Source: an uncultured Ruminococcus sp.
Lineage (GTDB): Bacteria > Bacillota > Clostridia > Oscillospirales > Ruminococcaceae
NCBI GenBank assembly: GCA_905199285.1
Contig: CAJKFZ010000051.1
Span: 1 to 13,648 of the forward strand
Reading direction: 5' to 3'
Length of the DNA stretch: 13,648 nt
The notes under the pieces: generated by a model
Seen by the model: only the letters and a program-made list of their open reading frames with translations
What the model was told of the DNA's origin: nothing
The model's database searches: none
Translations under genes and position numbers: made by a program
Part shown: positions 1-6,854 of the stretch, piece after piece
How positions within the stretch are numbered: position 1 is the first letter of the stretch
Layout of the letters: every line of letters begins with the position of its first letter

Positions 1-253
1 TGCCGCTGTGCGTGAGAAGAGTACCCTCGAATTCGATCTCATTTGTGAGAGTATTCAAGATAGTTACAACATCTTTTCTGTCGTTAAGCTCATCCGTGTA
101 GCATGGATTCGATGCCGGAATCGTGAAATCAAACGAGGGTATCTGATTTACTTCCTCCGAAAATTGTCCGGAAGAAAGACGATTCCGGCTTAAAGTATCA
201 GGTTCGTGGAGAATCTTTTCAGTTGTTCCGTTTGAAATTGTAATTTTGTACAT
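1..253 (-). CDS. Tail-tip / tail-associated protein, N-terminal fragment (runs off the left end)
   Basis: The ATG at 253-251 overlaps the Dit stop by one base (TGATG) and has a good ribosome site, AAGGAGTGA, just upstream. The 84 visible residues begin MYKITISNGTTEK and contain a DFTIPASNPCYTDE stretch and a NEIEFEGTLL stretch. Together these resemble the N-terminal domain of tail-associated lysin / prophage endopeptidase tail proteins, which attach to the distal tail ring. Position supports this: directly after Dit is where siphophages of Firmicutes encode the baseplate hub or tail fibre-associated protein. The catalytic or receptor-binding part is outside the window, so the exact class cannot be stated. 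Confidence 0.8.
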   Translation of the reverse strand, partial: MYKITISNGTTEKILHEPDTLSRNRLSSGQFSEEVNQIPSFDFTIPASNPCYTDELNDRKDVVTILNTLTNEIEFEGTLLTHSG

Positions 254-966
254 CAGATCACTCCTTTATTTTTTTCTTTCACATCGTTGAGAAATTTCGC
301 CCATCCGCCGGGACTGTTTTCATATTCGCCGGACATCGCTGCTGTGTAAAACTGCATAACAAGAGTTGCGTCTATGCCTGTAACTGCACCGTCCATATCT
401 GCGTCGGTAGCCTTCATCTGACGTTCATTCAATCCCGGATCTTCGCCGGAGAGAAGTTTTGTGTATGCGTTCAGGATAAGCGTTGCGTCAGTTCCGTCAA
501 CAATGCCGTCGCCGTTAACATCGGGGAAATTCACCGTGTCCGCCGTATACTTTTTGTTGCTGTTCGGCACAATATACGGACTCGCCTTGAACGTCACTGA
601 AAATGTATATATACCGTGCTTTTCATCCCAGTTCACAGTCGGTTCACGCACCTCGTAGTGATAATCGGGAAGCAGGTCGTCGTATAATTCTTTCCGACCA
701 GTCCAGTGAAGCCATTCGAGAATACCCATGATTTTTTCCTGCGCTCGTCTCTTATGGAAACAGAGCAGCTCGAATTTGTAAGAAAGAGTGCGTTCACCGT
801 AGCTCTGCTTTCCGCAGATTGAGCCGAAATCATACGTTACGCTGCTGAAAGGAACTCGCTCGGTGTAATCGTCTTTAGGAGCTGCGCTTGCTGAACGTTT
901 CAGAAGCCGCAGTCCATGACGATAATACGAATGAACTCCGTTTACCGTTATGCCTTCAATTTTCAT
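253..966 (-). CDS. Distal tail protein (Dit) fused to a C-terminal type I dockerin
   Basis: Product of 237 residues. The N-terminal ~135 residues (MKIEGITVNGVHSYYRHGL..., ending near FSVTFKASPY) look like the belt domain of siphophage distal tail proteins, which form the ring joining tail tube to tail tip. The position between tape measure and tail-tip gene fits. Residues ~147-214 are a dockerin: repeat 1 DVNGDGIVDGTDATLI and repeat 2 DADMDGAVTGIDATLV, each a calcium loop followed by a helix (NAYT, QFYT). Calcium ligands are D149, N151, D153, D160 and D188, D190, D192, D199. Dit proteins normally carry a galectin-like or carbohydrate-binding C-terminal domain; here the dockerin takes that place. 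The ATG at 966 overlaps the tape-measure stop by one base (TGATG); a GTG one codon upstream is possible but less likely. The inferred role is binding host-surface cohesins. Confidence 0.9.
   Translation of the reverse strand: MKIEGITVNGVHSYYRHGLRLLKRSASAAPKDDYTERVPFSSVTYDFGSICGKQSYGERTLSYKFELLCFHKRRAQEKIMGILEWLHWTGRKELYDDLLPDYHYEVREPTVNWDEKHGIYTFSVTFKASPYIVPNSNKKYTADTVNFPDVNGDGIVDGTDATLILNAYTKLLSGEDPGLNERQMKATDADMDGAVTGIDATLVMQFYTAAMSGEYENSPGGWAKFLNDVKEKNKGVI
325..528 (-). other. Type I dockerin domain inside the Dit gene
   Basis: This segment encodes Dit residues ~147-214. Two 22-24-residue F-hand repeats are visible, with matching cores GDGIVDGTDATLI and MDGAVTGIDATLV and the same Tyr-Thr at the end of each helix. 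A linker of roughly 15 residues (around SGEDPGLNERQMKA) separates them. All calcium-loop aspartates or asparagines and both loop glycines are intact, so the domain should fold. Spacing and the DATL(I/V) helix starts resemble dockerins from Ruminococcus. In cellulosomes, dockerins dock enzymes onto cohesin modules of scaffoldins. About 23 residues follow the domain. Confidence 0.9.
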
Positions 967-3656
967 CACGCAAGACCTCTCTTTCTGAGCTGAATTTTTT
1001 GTCCCTGTTTCTTGTCGATCTTATCCAGAGCAATTTCAGCAGCCATTTCCTCACCGATAAAGATCTGAATATTGCCGGACAGATCGCTGGACGTTTCAGA
1101 ATTATTATTGTTATTAACAGTGCTGTAGCTGTACTGATTGTTGACGATCTCGGAAGTCGGACTCGACTGAACAATTCCGCTCATTCCGTTTCCCTGAAGC
1201 TCTAAAGCTCGTACAGCTTCGGGATCGATATCCGGAGTGAATTTAATTGACGTAAACGTCTTTACTGCTTCTTTGCCGACATCCGGAAGCTCGTCCGTAA
1301 AGCCTTCGCCAACGCCCTGAGCAAGATATTTTCCCACGCTGTCACGCATTACCCTTGAGGGAGAATGTATGCCGAAAACGTCCTTGAAATCGTCTATGAG
1401 TCCGTTTCCGAAATCTGATATCTTATCTCCAAGCCATCCGGCTGCGCTTTTGATTCCTTCCCATAAGCCTTCAACAAGCTGTTTTCCTGCCTCCCACAAT
1501 TTATCCGGAAGCGAGGAAATGCCCTCTACGACGGTATCTACAAGGTCTTTTGCAGCCTCTTTTCCTTTTTGAATGAGATTTTCGCCCCATTCTGCAACCT
1601 CATCTACAGCGTCGCTTAGAAAGTCTGAAATATTACCCGGAAGCTCTTTGAAAAAATCCACTATTGCATCGATGAAATCTGACGCAGCTTCTCCGGCATT
1701 GTCTATCAGATTGGAAAACCACTCTTTGATATCGTCAGCTATCTGTTCTATCCACTCGGAAACTCCGTCCTTAATGTCGGAAAACCATGCCCCTACATCG
1801 TCGATGACATCCACGAAAAACTCCTGAACATAGCTTATCCACTCATCAAACAAGGTAAGCTGATAATTTACTAAAGCAACGAAAAGTGCTGAGAGAGCCG
1901 CAATAAAGTCCGGTATATGTTCGATAATGCAGCCTGCAAGAGTTGTTATCACCGTAACGGCGACACTTGCAATTTCGCCTGAGTTTTCGCTGATATATTC
2001 AGCAATTGCAAATATGATCTCAATAACCGCTTCGATAAGCGGCTCGATATTCTCCACCAGTGACATTGCAAGAGTCTCGAGCATTTCCAGAGCCGCATCA
2101 AGAATAACATCAATGTTGTCAGCAACAGCCGACAAAACCGCCGATATTATTTCCAGTGCAGCTTCTATGAAAGCAGGGAGATTTGCCGATATCCCGTCAA
2201 GTACCCGACCTATTCCCTCGATTGCGGCTTTTGAAAGCTGTGGAGCGGATTTTGCCATTCCTTCAACAAGAGAAGTTATTATTTCTGCTCCGGCAACAAG
2301 AAGTTCAGGAAGAATACTCACTGCGCTGTTTACAATGGTCAGCATTATCTGTGAAGCCGACTGCGATATTCCGTCAATATTGGAAACAAGACCGTTTATC
2401 AGATTTTCAACAACAGAAGCTCCCATTTCAAGAATCGCAGGAAGATATTCTGAAATTTTCGTTATAGCCTGACCGAGAACGTCCCCCAGACTTTCGGCAA
2501 GACCTTCAAAACCGCCTTCTTTAAAAGCAGCGGTCAGTTGAGAAATGTAGTCGCTGCCAAGCTGTGCAAGCTCTCTGAGAGGTTCGTTCAGATTATCGTA
2601 TATCGCTATTCCGAAGGCTTCCATTTTGGAATTCAGCGATTTCAGATCGCCCTCAAGAGTATCATTCATGGTGTCAGCCATAGCCGACATTGCGCCGTCA
2701 CAATCGCTGAGAGCATCAGTCAGGCTGTCAAATTCCTCGCCGCATCCGGCAAGCATAGCCTGTGCGGATTTAAGATCGACCTTGTTGAAAATTTCATTGA
2801 GAACCTGAGTTTTTTCACCCTCGCTCATTCCTGCAAGAGCTGTATCGAGGTCTTTAAAAATCTCGTTCATAGGTCGCATATTTCCGGCAGCATCAAATAC
2901 CTCTAAACCGAGGTTAGCCATAGCTTCTGCTGCTTTGTCCGTCGGAGCAGACAGCGCAAGGATCATGTTTCGCAGAGCAGTTCCGCCCTCTGCACCCTTG
3001 ATTCCTCTGTTGGCGAGAACTCCGAGGGCGGCGTTAAGCTCCGTTGTACCTCCGGCAAGAGATTTTGCCGTACCTCCGACTGTGAGAATAGCTTCACCGA
3101 GCTGAGCAACGCTTGTATTGGCTTTGCTTGCCGTTTTCGCCATTTCATCGCCGAAACGAGTCAGATTATCGCTTGTCGCTTCAATACCCAGAGCCGCCAT
3201 TGCGTCGGTCGCAAGATCGGAAGCGTAAGCAAGATCAAGACCTCCGGCGGCAGCCAGATCGAGGACTGCCGGAAGAGCGTCCGCCGCTTTTGCCGCATCA
3301 TATCCTGCGAGTACAAGATAATTCAGAGCGTCGGCAGCCTCCGAAGCGGAAAATGTCGTGGATTCTCCGGCAGCTGCAGCCGCTTCTTTCAGCAGATCGT
3401 AGCTGTTTACGCCGTCCTGAACCGTGTCCTTTGTTATGCCCATAGTCGCAATGACTTGAGCCATGCTGCTTTCAAAATCCTTGCCCACGCTGACAGCGTA
3501 TCCGCCGAGAGCCGAGACAGCTCCAGCCGCAGCAGTAACAGCGGCAGTAACGGCAGCCATTCCCTTTGCAGCGAGACTGCCGAGGCTATCCAGACCAAGC
3601 TTAAAGCCTGTTTTATCTATCGCCGTATCAAATTTTAAAGTGCCGTCGAACGCCAC
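966..3656 (-). CDS. Tail tape measure protein (TP901 family)
   Basis: 896 residues starting at a GTG (3656-3654) with AAGGAGGG six bases upstream. It sets tail length and is held inside the tail tube until DNA ejection. The N-terminal part has an Ala-rich hydrophobic stretch (about residues 28-55), then the TP901 core: DFESSMAQV, FSASEAADALNYL, NTSVAQLGEAILTVGG and GIKGAEGGTALRNMI. Residues ~390-600 are a run of amphipathic or hydrophobic helices rich in Ile, Leu, Ala and Glu, in degenerate units. Later comes the common tape-measure motif GIHSPSRVMRDSVGKYL (about 762-778). A polar linker with five consecutive Asn precedes the C-terminus. At about 1.5 angstrom per residue, the family rule predicts a tail near 130 nm. 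The stop overlaps the Dit start. Confidence 0.95.
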   Translation of the reverse strand: MAFDGTLKFDTAIDKTGFKLGLDSLGSLAAKGMAAVTAAVTAAAGAVSALGGYAVSVGKDFESSMAQVIATMGITKDTVQDGVNSYDLLKEAAAAAGESTTFSASEAADALNYLVLAGYDAAKAADALPAVLDLAAAGGLDLAYASDLATDAMAALGIEATSDNLTRFGDEMAKTASKANTSVAQLGEAILTVGGTAKSLAGGTTELNAALGVLANRGIKGAEGGTALRNMILALSAPTDKAAEAMANLGLEVFDAAGNMRPMNEIFKDLDTALAGMSEGEKTQVLNEIFNKVDLKSAQAMLAGCGEEFDSLTDALSDCDGAMSAMADTMNDTLEGDLKSLNSKMEAFGIAIYDNLNEPLRELAQLGSDYISQLTAAFKEGGFEGLAESLGDVLGQAITKISEYLPAILEMGASVVENLINGLVSNIDGISQSASQIMLTIVNSAVSILPELLVAGAEIITSLVEGMAKSAPQLSKAAIEGIGRVLDGISANLPAFIEAALEIISAVLSAVADNIDVILDAALEMLETLAMSLVENIEPLIEAVIEIIFAIAEYISENSGEIASVAVTVITTLAGCIIEHIPDFIAALSALFVALVNYQLTLFDEWISYVQEFFVDVIDDVGAWFSDIKDGVSEWIEQIADDIKEWFSNLIDNAGEAASDFIDAIVDFFKELPGNISDFLSDAVDEVAEWGENLIQKGKEAAKDLVDTVVEGISSLPDKLWEAGKQLVEGLWEGIKSAAGWLGDKISDFGNGLIDDFKDVFGIHSPSRVMRDSVGKYLAQGVGEGFTDELPDVGKEAVKTFTSIKFTPDIDPEAVRALELQGNGMSGIVQSSPTSEIVNNQYSYSTVNNNNNSETSSDLSGNIQIFIGEEMAAEIALDKIDKKQGQKIQLRKRGLA

Positions 3657-3692
3657 GCTTATCCCTCCTTAAAGGATGTGCGGCGCACAGGC

Positions 3693-3866
3693 TCAATGCA
3701 CTTTTCCGTTTTTGATTTTTATTTCAAATTCTTGTTTGCATCCTCTTGTACATTTCAAAAAAACACCGCTGCATTCGGCGGTGTTGTCGTACAAAATCGT
3801 TTTCGCTCCGCAGTAAGGGCAGAGCAGCCATTTTCTTTCAAGAGACGGTTTTCTTATTTCATCCAA
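3693..3866 (-). CDS. Small zinc-ribbon protein (Cys-rich KTR-like)
   Basis: A 57-residue product with CPYCGAK near residue 16 and a second C-x(n)-C pair, CTRGC, later on: a compact four-cysteine zinc ribbon followed by a basic EIKIKNGKVH tail. It resembles short cysteine-rich proteins of Firmicutes phages and mobile elements (Cys_rich_KTR type). I choose the TTG at 3866-3864 because GAGGGGTGA lies about six bases upstream; a TTG at 3881 would overlap the Gp15 gene and lacks such a site. It sits between the tail chaperone and tape measure, an unusual spot for a separate gene. Its function is unknown; tail assembly or regulatory roles are both possible. Confidence 0.7.
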   Translation of the reverse strand: MDEIRKPSLERKWLLCPYCGAKTILYDNTAECSGVFLKCTRGCKQEFEIKIKNGKVH

Positions 3867-3870
3867 AATA

Positions 3871-4449
3871 TCACCCCTCAAATATTGCAGCTATATCATC
3901 TTCGTCCATCTCAAACGGAAGTGCGATCTGCTGCTGAATACGAGCGATCCGCTTACGTTCTGCTTCATTTTTTATCTGAGACAGATCCGCTGAACGATAA
4001 CCAATGCGCTTCTGGCACTGTGAATCGTCCGGCAGTGCATCAAAAAGACAGCGGAACTCCCACCAGTGCATATATTCAACGGAAAGCAAGTCGATTCCGT
4101 AAAACCTCCGGAAATCGCTGAGAATAAAGGCAGCGTCGTACTTCCAATCAAAAACCGGAGGTCGCTTCGGCTGCTCCGTTTCTTCTTCATCGTCAGATTC
4201 GAGTGAATCAGGCTTTAAAGCGTCCGCTCTGTAAAACCTGAAAACTGCGTTTACAAGCTCGGAAGTTATTTCCTCCGGAGCTTCCGACAGCCATTGCGTC
4301 ATAAGATAAAGTTTCTCTTCTTTTTCAAGTTCTTCATCGGCGAGCATATCGGCAAAACGAAACCACTCCCGGAAGTCCGTGACGATCGGATAAGCGATTC
4401 CGTCAACTTCAATTTCTTCCGGAAATGGTTCGTATAAAGCATTTATCAT
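3871..4449 (-). CDS. Gp15-like tail assembly chaperone (second chaperone, GT equivalent)
   Basis: 192 residues, matching the Gp15 family of Firmicutes siphophages, which sits just upstream of the tape measure and is believed to help assemble it. Features seen: N-terminal LYEPFPEEIEVDGIAYPI, central TDFREWFRFADML, an acidic DDEEETEQPKRP linker near residue 90, then FDWKYDAAFILSDFRRFYGIDL and MHWWEFRCLFDALPDD, all typical of the family. The ATG overlaps the stop of the preceding chaperone (ATGA). It lies in the -1 frame of that gene, so besides independent starts a frameshift fusion is possible (see finding). Confidence 0.88.
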   Translation of the reverse strand: MINALYEPFPEEIEVDGIAYPIVTDFREWFRFADMLADEELEKEEKLYLMTQWLSEAPEEITSELVNAVFRFYRADALKPDSLESDDEEETEQPKRPPVFDWKYDAAFILSDFRRFYGIDLLSVEYMHWWEFRCLFDALPDDSQCQKRIGYRSADLSQIKNEAERKRIARIQQQIALPFEMDEDDIAAIFEG

Positions 4450-4823
4450 GTCTTTTTATTTCGTCTCTGCTGACGATTAGGTCTGTATTTAGATAATTTT
4501 TCGGCTCTTTTTTCTACCGCTGCGGTTCGCTGCGCTGTAACGAAATCAAGAAGCTTGTAATAAACTTCATCGTAAGCGTCTGTATTTTCCGGAACTCCCT
4601 CAAAAAGCTTTTCCGATGTACCCTCGCCGAAAAGTCGGTCGTAAAGATTTCGGAAAAGACGACAGTACGCTCTAATTCGTACCGAAGCCTTACCGTCTTT
4701 CGGAATCTGTTTTTCTTCCTCCGACATTTTCTCGAAAGCGTTTTCGTAACGCTCCATGCAGTCTGCGTCCTCGAGGTCAAGCTCAAGGCTCAGACCGTTT
4801 ATCTCCCATATTTTCTGGCTCAT
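4446..4823 (-). CDS. Tail assembly chaperone (first chaperone, DUF6673-like)
   Basis: 125 residues beginning MSQKIWEINGLSLELDLED, mostly helical and charged, with a basic end (RPNRQQRRNKKT). Position after the tail tube gene and before Gp15 and the tape measure is the slot of lambda gpG-type chaperones, and the opening residues resemble the DUF6673 family from Firmicutes phages. An AGGAGG lies about 12 bases upstream of the ATG, rather far but the only good site. The last codons, AAT AAA AAG ACA TGA, hold an A-rich slip-like site. Function is assigned by synteny more than by motif. Confidence 0.8.
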   Translation of the reverse strand: MSQKIWEINGLSLELDLEDADCMERYENAFEKMSEEEKQIPKDGKASVRIRAYCRLFRNLYDRLFGEGTSEKLFEGVPENTDAYDEVYYKLLDFVTAQRTAAVEKRAEKLSKYRPNRQQRRNKKT

Positions 4824-4902
4824 AACGGCTCATTTCCTCCTTATTATCTGATTCTTCGTTTTCATTTTTGGAGCTGACAGAGTCCTCTTCAGCTCCGAAC
4901 AT
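4783..4902 (-). CDS. Short acidic ORF or readthrough extension of the tail tube protein
   Basis: An open stretch of 39 codons begins with ATG directly after the tail tube gene's amber stop and in the same frame, and overlaps the first chaperone start by about 41 bases. The product is acidic and low-complexity: MFGAEEDSVSSKNENEESDN and on. There is no good ribosome site of its own. It may be a C-terminal extension made by amber readthrough, a remnant of a longer tube gene, or untranslated. Composition unlike random out-of-frame sequence is the reason for listing it. Confidence 0.35.
   Translation of the reverse strand: MFGAEEDSVSSKNENEESDNKEEMSRYEPENMGDKRSEP
4870..4896 (-). promoter_or_regulatory. 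Hairpin directly after the tail tube stop codon
   Basis: The arms GGAGCTGA and TCAGCTCC pair over 8 bp. Inside, AGA and TCT add three pairs around a GGAC loop, with one bulged G. On the minus strand it begins six bases after the TAG of the tail tube gene. No run of U follows (the next bases are AAAAATG), so it is not an intrinsic terminator. It could stimulate recoding, protect the upstream message end, or be incidental. Confidence 0.5.
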
Positions 4903-5400
4903 CTAATCGGAAGTTTCCGGTGTAAACGTAATAGTCTGCCAGTTATCGTCGCTGGTTGCAGTACCGTGAATTTTTTCTCCCTTGCACTTGAATGTTCCGG
5001 AGTAGGTGTAGACGTTTATGTTATCACCTTCGGTTGACGGAATAACGGCGTAGGCACGTTTTATAGCCGTTCCCTCATCCAGATCAACGATCACTATATT
5101 TCGTACCGCATCATCTGCGATAAGCTCGTTGTCGGTAATATTTACAATATCTTTCTGAACTTCACAGTTTCTATGAAGATCGAAAGCGTAGGAAATCGAC
5201 GGCGAATAGCCTGTAATATCCGTTTCCTGAAAAGGTTCATCAACGTACTGACGATTGTGTTCGATTGGATTTTTGCTCTGAGAAAGCTGCGTGAATTTCG
5301 GCATTCTCAGAAATTTTTCCATTCCGTCACTGCTGGGAACGCCATAAAACGCAACTTTTTTGTGACGTGCAACGATTGATTTTTTTGTTTTATCTAACAT
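4903..5400 (-). CDS. Major tail (tube) protein
   Basis: 165 residues starting MLDKTKKSIVARHKKVAFYG. It forms the stacked rings of the non-contractile tail tube. Supporting signs: size, a beta-rich pattern, phrases common in Firmicutes tube proteins (MPKFTQLSQSKNPIEHNRQYVDE, split here as MPKFTQLSQSKNP and EHNRQYVDE), a central region SPSISYAFDLH, and a C-terminal YTYSGTFKCKGEKIHGTAT. The ribosome site GAGGAGGA is strong, as expected for a highly made protein, and the gene follows the tail terminator by three bases. It ends in TAG with an in-frame ATG right after it and a hairpin beyond. Confidence 0.9.
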   Translation of the reverse strand: MLDKTKKSIVARHKKVAFYGVPSSDGMEKFLRMPKFTQLSQSKNPIEHNRQYVDEPFQETDITGYSPSISYAFDLHRNCEVQKDIVNITDNELIADDAVRNIVIVDLDEGTAIKRAYAVIPSTEGDNINVYTYSGTFKCKGEKIHGTATSDDNWQTITFTPETSD

Positions 5401-5403
5401 TTA

Positions 5404-5808
5404 TTATTCCTCCTCGTAAAGCAAGCGTAATTGAATCTGATATCTTGCCGTATTGCTTCCTGAGTCAAAAGCGTAACCTCCGGTTACGACTTCTATGCTC
5501 ACAGGGATTCTTCCGTCAAGATCGGGAAGCTCAGCTTCTGTTATCCATTCGGAAAAATGCTCGTAAAACGCAAGATTTTCAATATTCTGTCTGACGGTTT
5601 GTCCGTAATATTCACGGCTTGCGAAAATAAAAAGAAACTGCTTCATGCAGCTTCCGTCAAAGTATTTCTGATAAACAGGATTGCACGGAACAGGCTCGAC
5701 AACATATTCTACAGGTTCATCTCCCAGACAATCGACCATCAGACGACCGTCTTTAAGTTCCGGAAAGCTCATAATATGCTCTCGTATGCACTCGATTATC
5801 GGTTTCAT
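5404..5808 (-). CDS. Tail terminator / minor capsid protein (Minor_capsid_3-like)
   Basis: 134 residues, beginning MKPIIECIREHIMSFPELKD and containing VEPVPCNPVYQKYFDGSCMKQFLF, here noted as VEPVPCNPVYQKY and CMKQFLFIFASREYYG. The pattern (short helix, then beta strands, FASREYYGQ, and a C-terminal YQIQLRLLYEEE) fits phage tail-terminator proteins that cap the tail tube and contact the head. It sits just before the tail tube gene, its usual place, and its ATG overlaps the upstream stop (ATGA). Confidence 0.78.
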   Translation of the reverse strand: MKPIIECIREHIMSFPELKDGRLMVDCLGDEPVEYVVEPVPCNPVYQKYFDGSCMKQFLFIFASREYYGQTVRQNIENLAFYEHFSEWITEAELPDLDGRIPVSIEVVTGGYAFDSGSNTARYQIQLRLLYEEE

Positions 5809-6170
5809 TTAAACTTCTCCTTTACTCCTTTTTCGATCTCTTCAAGATGATCCGCTTTCATGCGTTCAAGCCAGAACTTTCCACGCAGACATTTGTAATT
5901 GTGGGAATTGTGCTTTTGCGTACCCTGTTTTCCTCTACCTGCATTAGTGTAATACTGCTGTTTTGCATAAGGGGCAATATATTCCACAACTCCTGAACCT
6001 ATAACAGTTCCCAAAGTACCGCTTTTTTTCAAAGTTCCTGTTAACATTGGCACATAAGGATCACACAGTCTGAGGGTTTCGCTATCAACATATTTTTGTG
6101 CTTCCTGAAAATTCTTTTCTGCATTTTGTGAAAAATTCGGATCAAATGTAAGTCCTGTAAATCTGATCAT
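5805..6170 (-). CDS. Minor capsid protein 2-like head-tail joining protein (HK97 gp10-type)
   Basis: 121 residues. The motif DPYVPMLTGTLKKSGTL is the hallmark of HK97 gp10 / Minor_capsid_2 proteins, followed by APYAKQQYYTNAG and RGKFWLERMKADHLEEI near the C-terminus, both typical. The protein joins head and tail connector layers. The start ATG overlaps the previous stop by four bases (ATGA), and the next gene starts the same way, which suggests coupled translation across the connector cluster. Confidence 0.85.
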   Translation of the reverse strand: MIRFTGLTFDPNFSQNAEKNFQEAQKYVDSETLRLCDPYVPMLTGTLKKSGTLGTVIGSGVVEYIAPYAKQQYYTNAGRGKQGTQKHNSHNYKCLRGKFWLERMKADHLEEIEKGVKEKFK

Positions 6171-6490
6171 TTCGCTTTCACCTCTATATGCCGGACAAAT
6201 GACGAACCATAGCGGCGATCGTCGACCGACATTATAGTCATAGCCGTAACCGGGGGCTGCTCGTCATCGATCATATCGCAGACGATACGATCGTCAGGCT
6301 TCGGGACATAGCTCAGCGAAGCTTCCGGAATCGAAATAAAAATACCGTTGTCCGGTTTTCGGTCAGAGCCGCTTTCCTGACCTGAAGAAGTTTCCAGATA
6401 AACCGCTCCTGTTGTGTGCCTGATATATGTCAGCTCACGGTTGCTCACTGTTTTTTCATAGATCGTGCAGCCTTTTCTGTTTGTGAACAT
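6167..6490 (-). CDS. Head closure / minor capsid protein (Minor_capsid_1-like)
   Basis: 107 residues from MFTNRKGCTIYEKTVSNREL. The open frame extends further upstream to 6664, but that part lies over the previous gene and reads as out-of-frame sequence. The ATG at 6490-6488 has GAGGAG nine bases upstream and starts directly after the previous stop, so I use it. Beta-rich, with PDDRIVCDMIDDEQP and a C-terminal YGSSFVRHIEVKAK. The slot between the Gp6-like connector and the gp10-like protein is that of the head closure (stopper) protein. Confidence 0.75.
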   Translation of the reverse strand: MFTNRKGCTIYEKTVSNRELTYIRHTTGAVYLETSSGQESGSDRKPDNGIFISIPEASLSYVPKPDDRIVCDMIDDEQPPVTAMTIMSVDDRRYGSSFVRHIEVKAK

Positions 6491-6491
6491 T

Positions 6492-6854
6492 TTAGTCAAC
6501 TCCTCTGTAAAGCAGTCCGGTATTGCCAAGATATCGTGTGATAATACAGCTTTTTTCAGCACTATGATCGCTGCTGCTCTTTGCTGAATATGTAACGGAA
6601 TAACTGCCGTTTTTTTCAGAACTGATATCCGCTCTCCGGCTGAAGCTATACTCCGCTTCCGCAAGAGCGCAGCAGCAGCTCTTTATTTTCAAGGCTGCTG
6701 CCGATTCATTTTCCATATATTTATCCGTTATTCTGTCAAACGTCTGCCAGTCGATATATTCCGAAGCTCTCGCTGCATTGTATTCAAATTCAGCCTCCGG
6801 TATCAGAACGCCGTGAAACTGCTCTTCGTAATAGCGGTAGTCTGCGTAGATCAT
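6492..6854 (-). CDS. Head-tail connector protein (gp6/adaptor-like)
   Basis: 120 residues: MIYADYRYYEEQFHG at the start, then an alpha-helical region ASEYIDWQTFDRITDKYM and LKIKSCCCALAEAEYSF. Adaptor proteins that sit under the portal have this kind of all-helical core with an early YEEQF / DWQTFDRI pattern. The end, YLGNTGLLYRGVD, is also common in this family. ATGA overlap with the major capsid gene stop. Three consecutive cysteines in the helix are a small oddity. Confidence 0.78.
   Translation of the reverse strand: MIYADYRYYEEQFHGVLIPEAEFEYNAARASEYIDWQTFDRITDKYMENESAAALKIKSCCCALAEAEYSFSRRADISSEKNGSYSVTYSAKSSSDHSAEKSCIITRYLGNTGLLYRGVD

Noticed and set aside
1927..2472. 181-codon plus-strand open frame
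   Set aside because: Antisense to the tape measure helical region; its Ser/Ile/Ala-rich product reflects the repeated codons on the other strand.
3671..3687. TGTGC-GGC-GCACA inverted repeat just before the tape measure gene
   Set aside because: Only five base pairs with a three-base loop and no T-run; too weak to call an operator or terminator.
6491..6664. Upstream extension of the head closure gene
   Set aside because: Out-of-frame reading of the connector gene; a good ribosome site supports the start at 6490.
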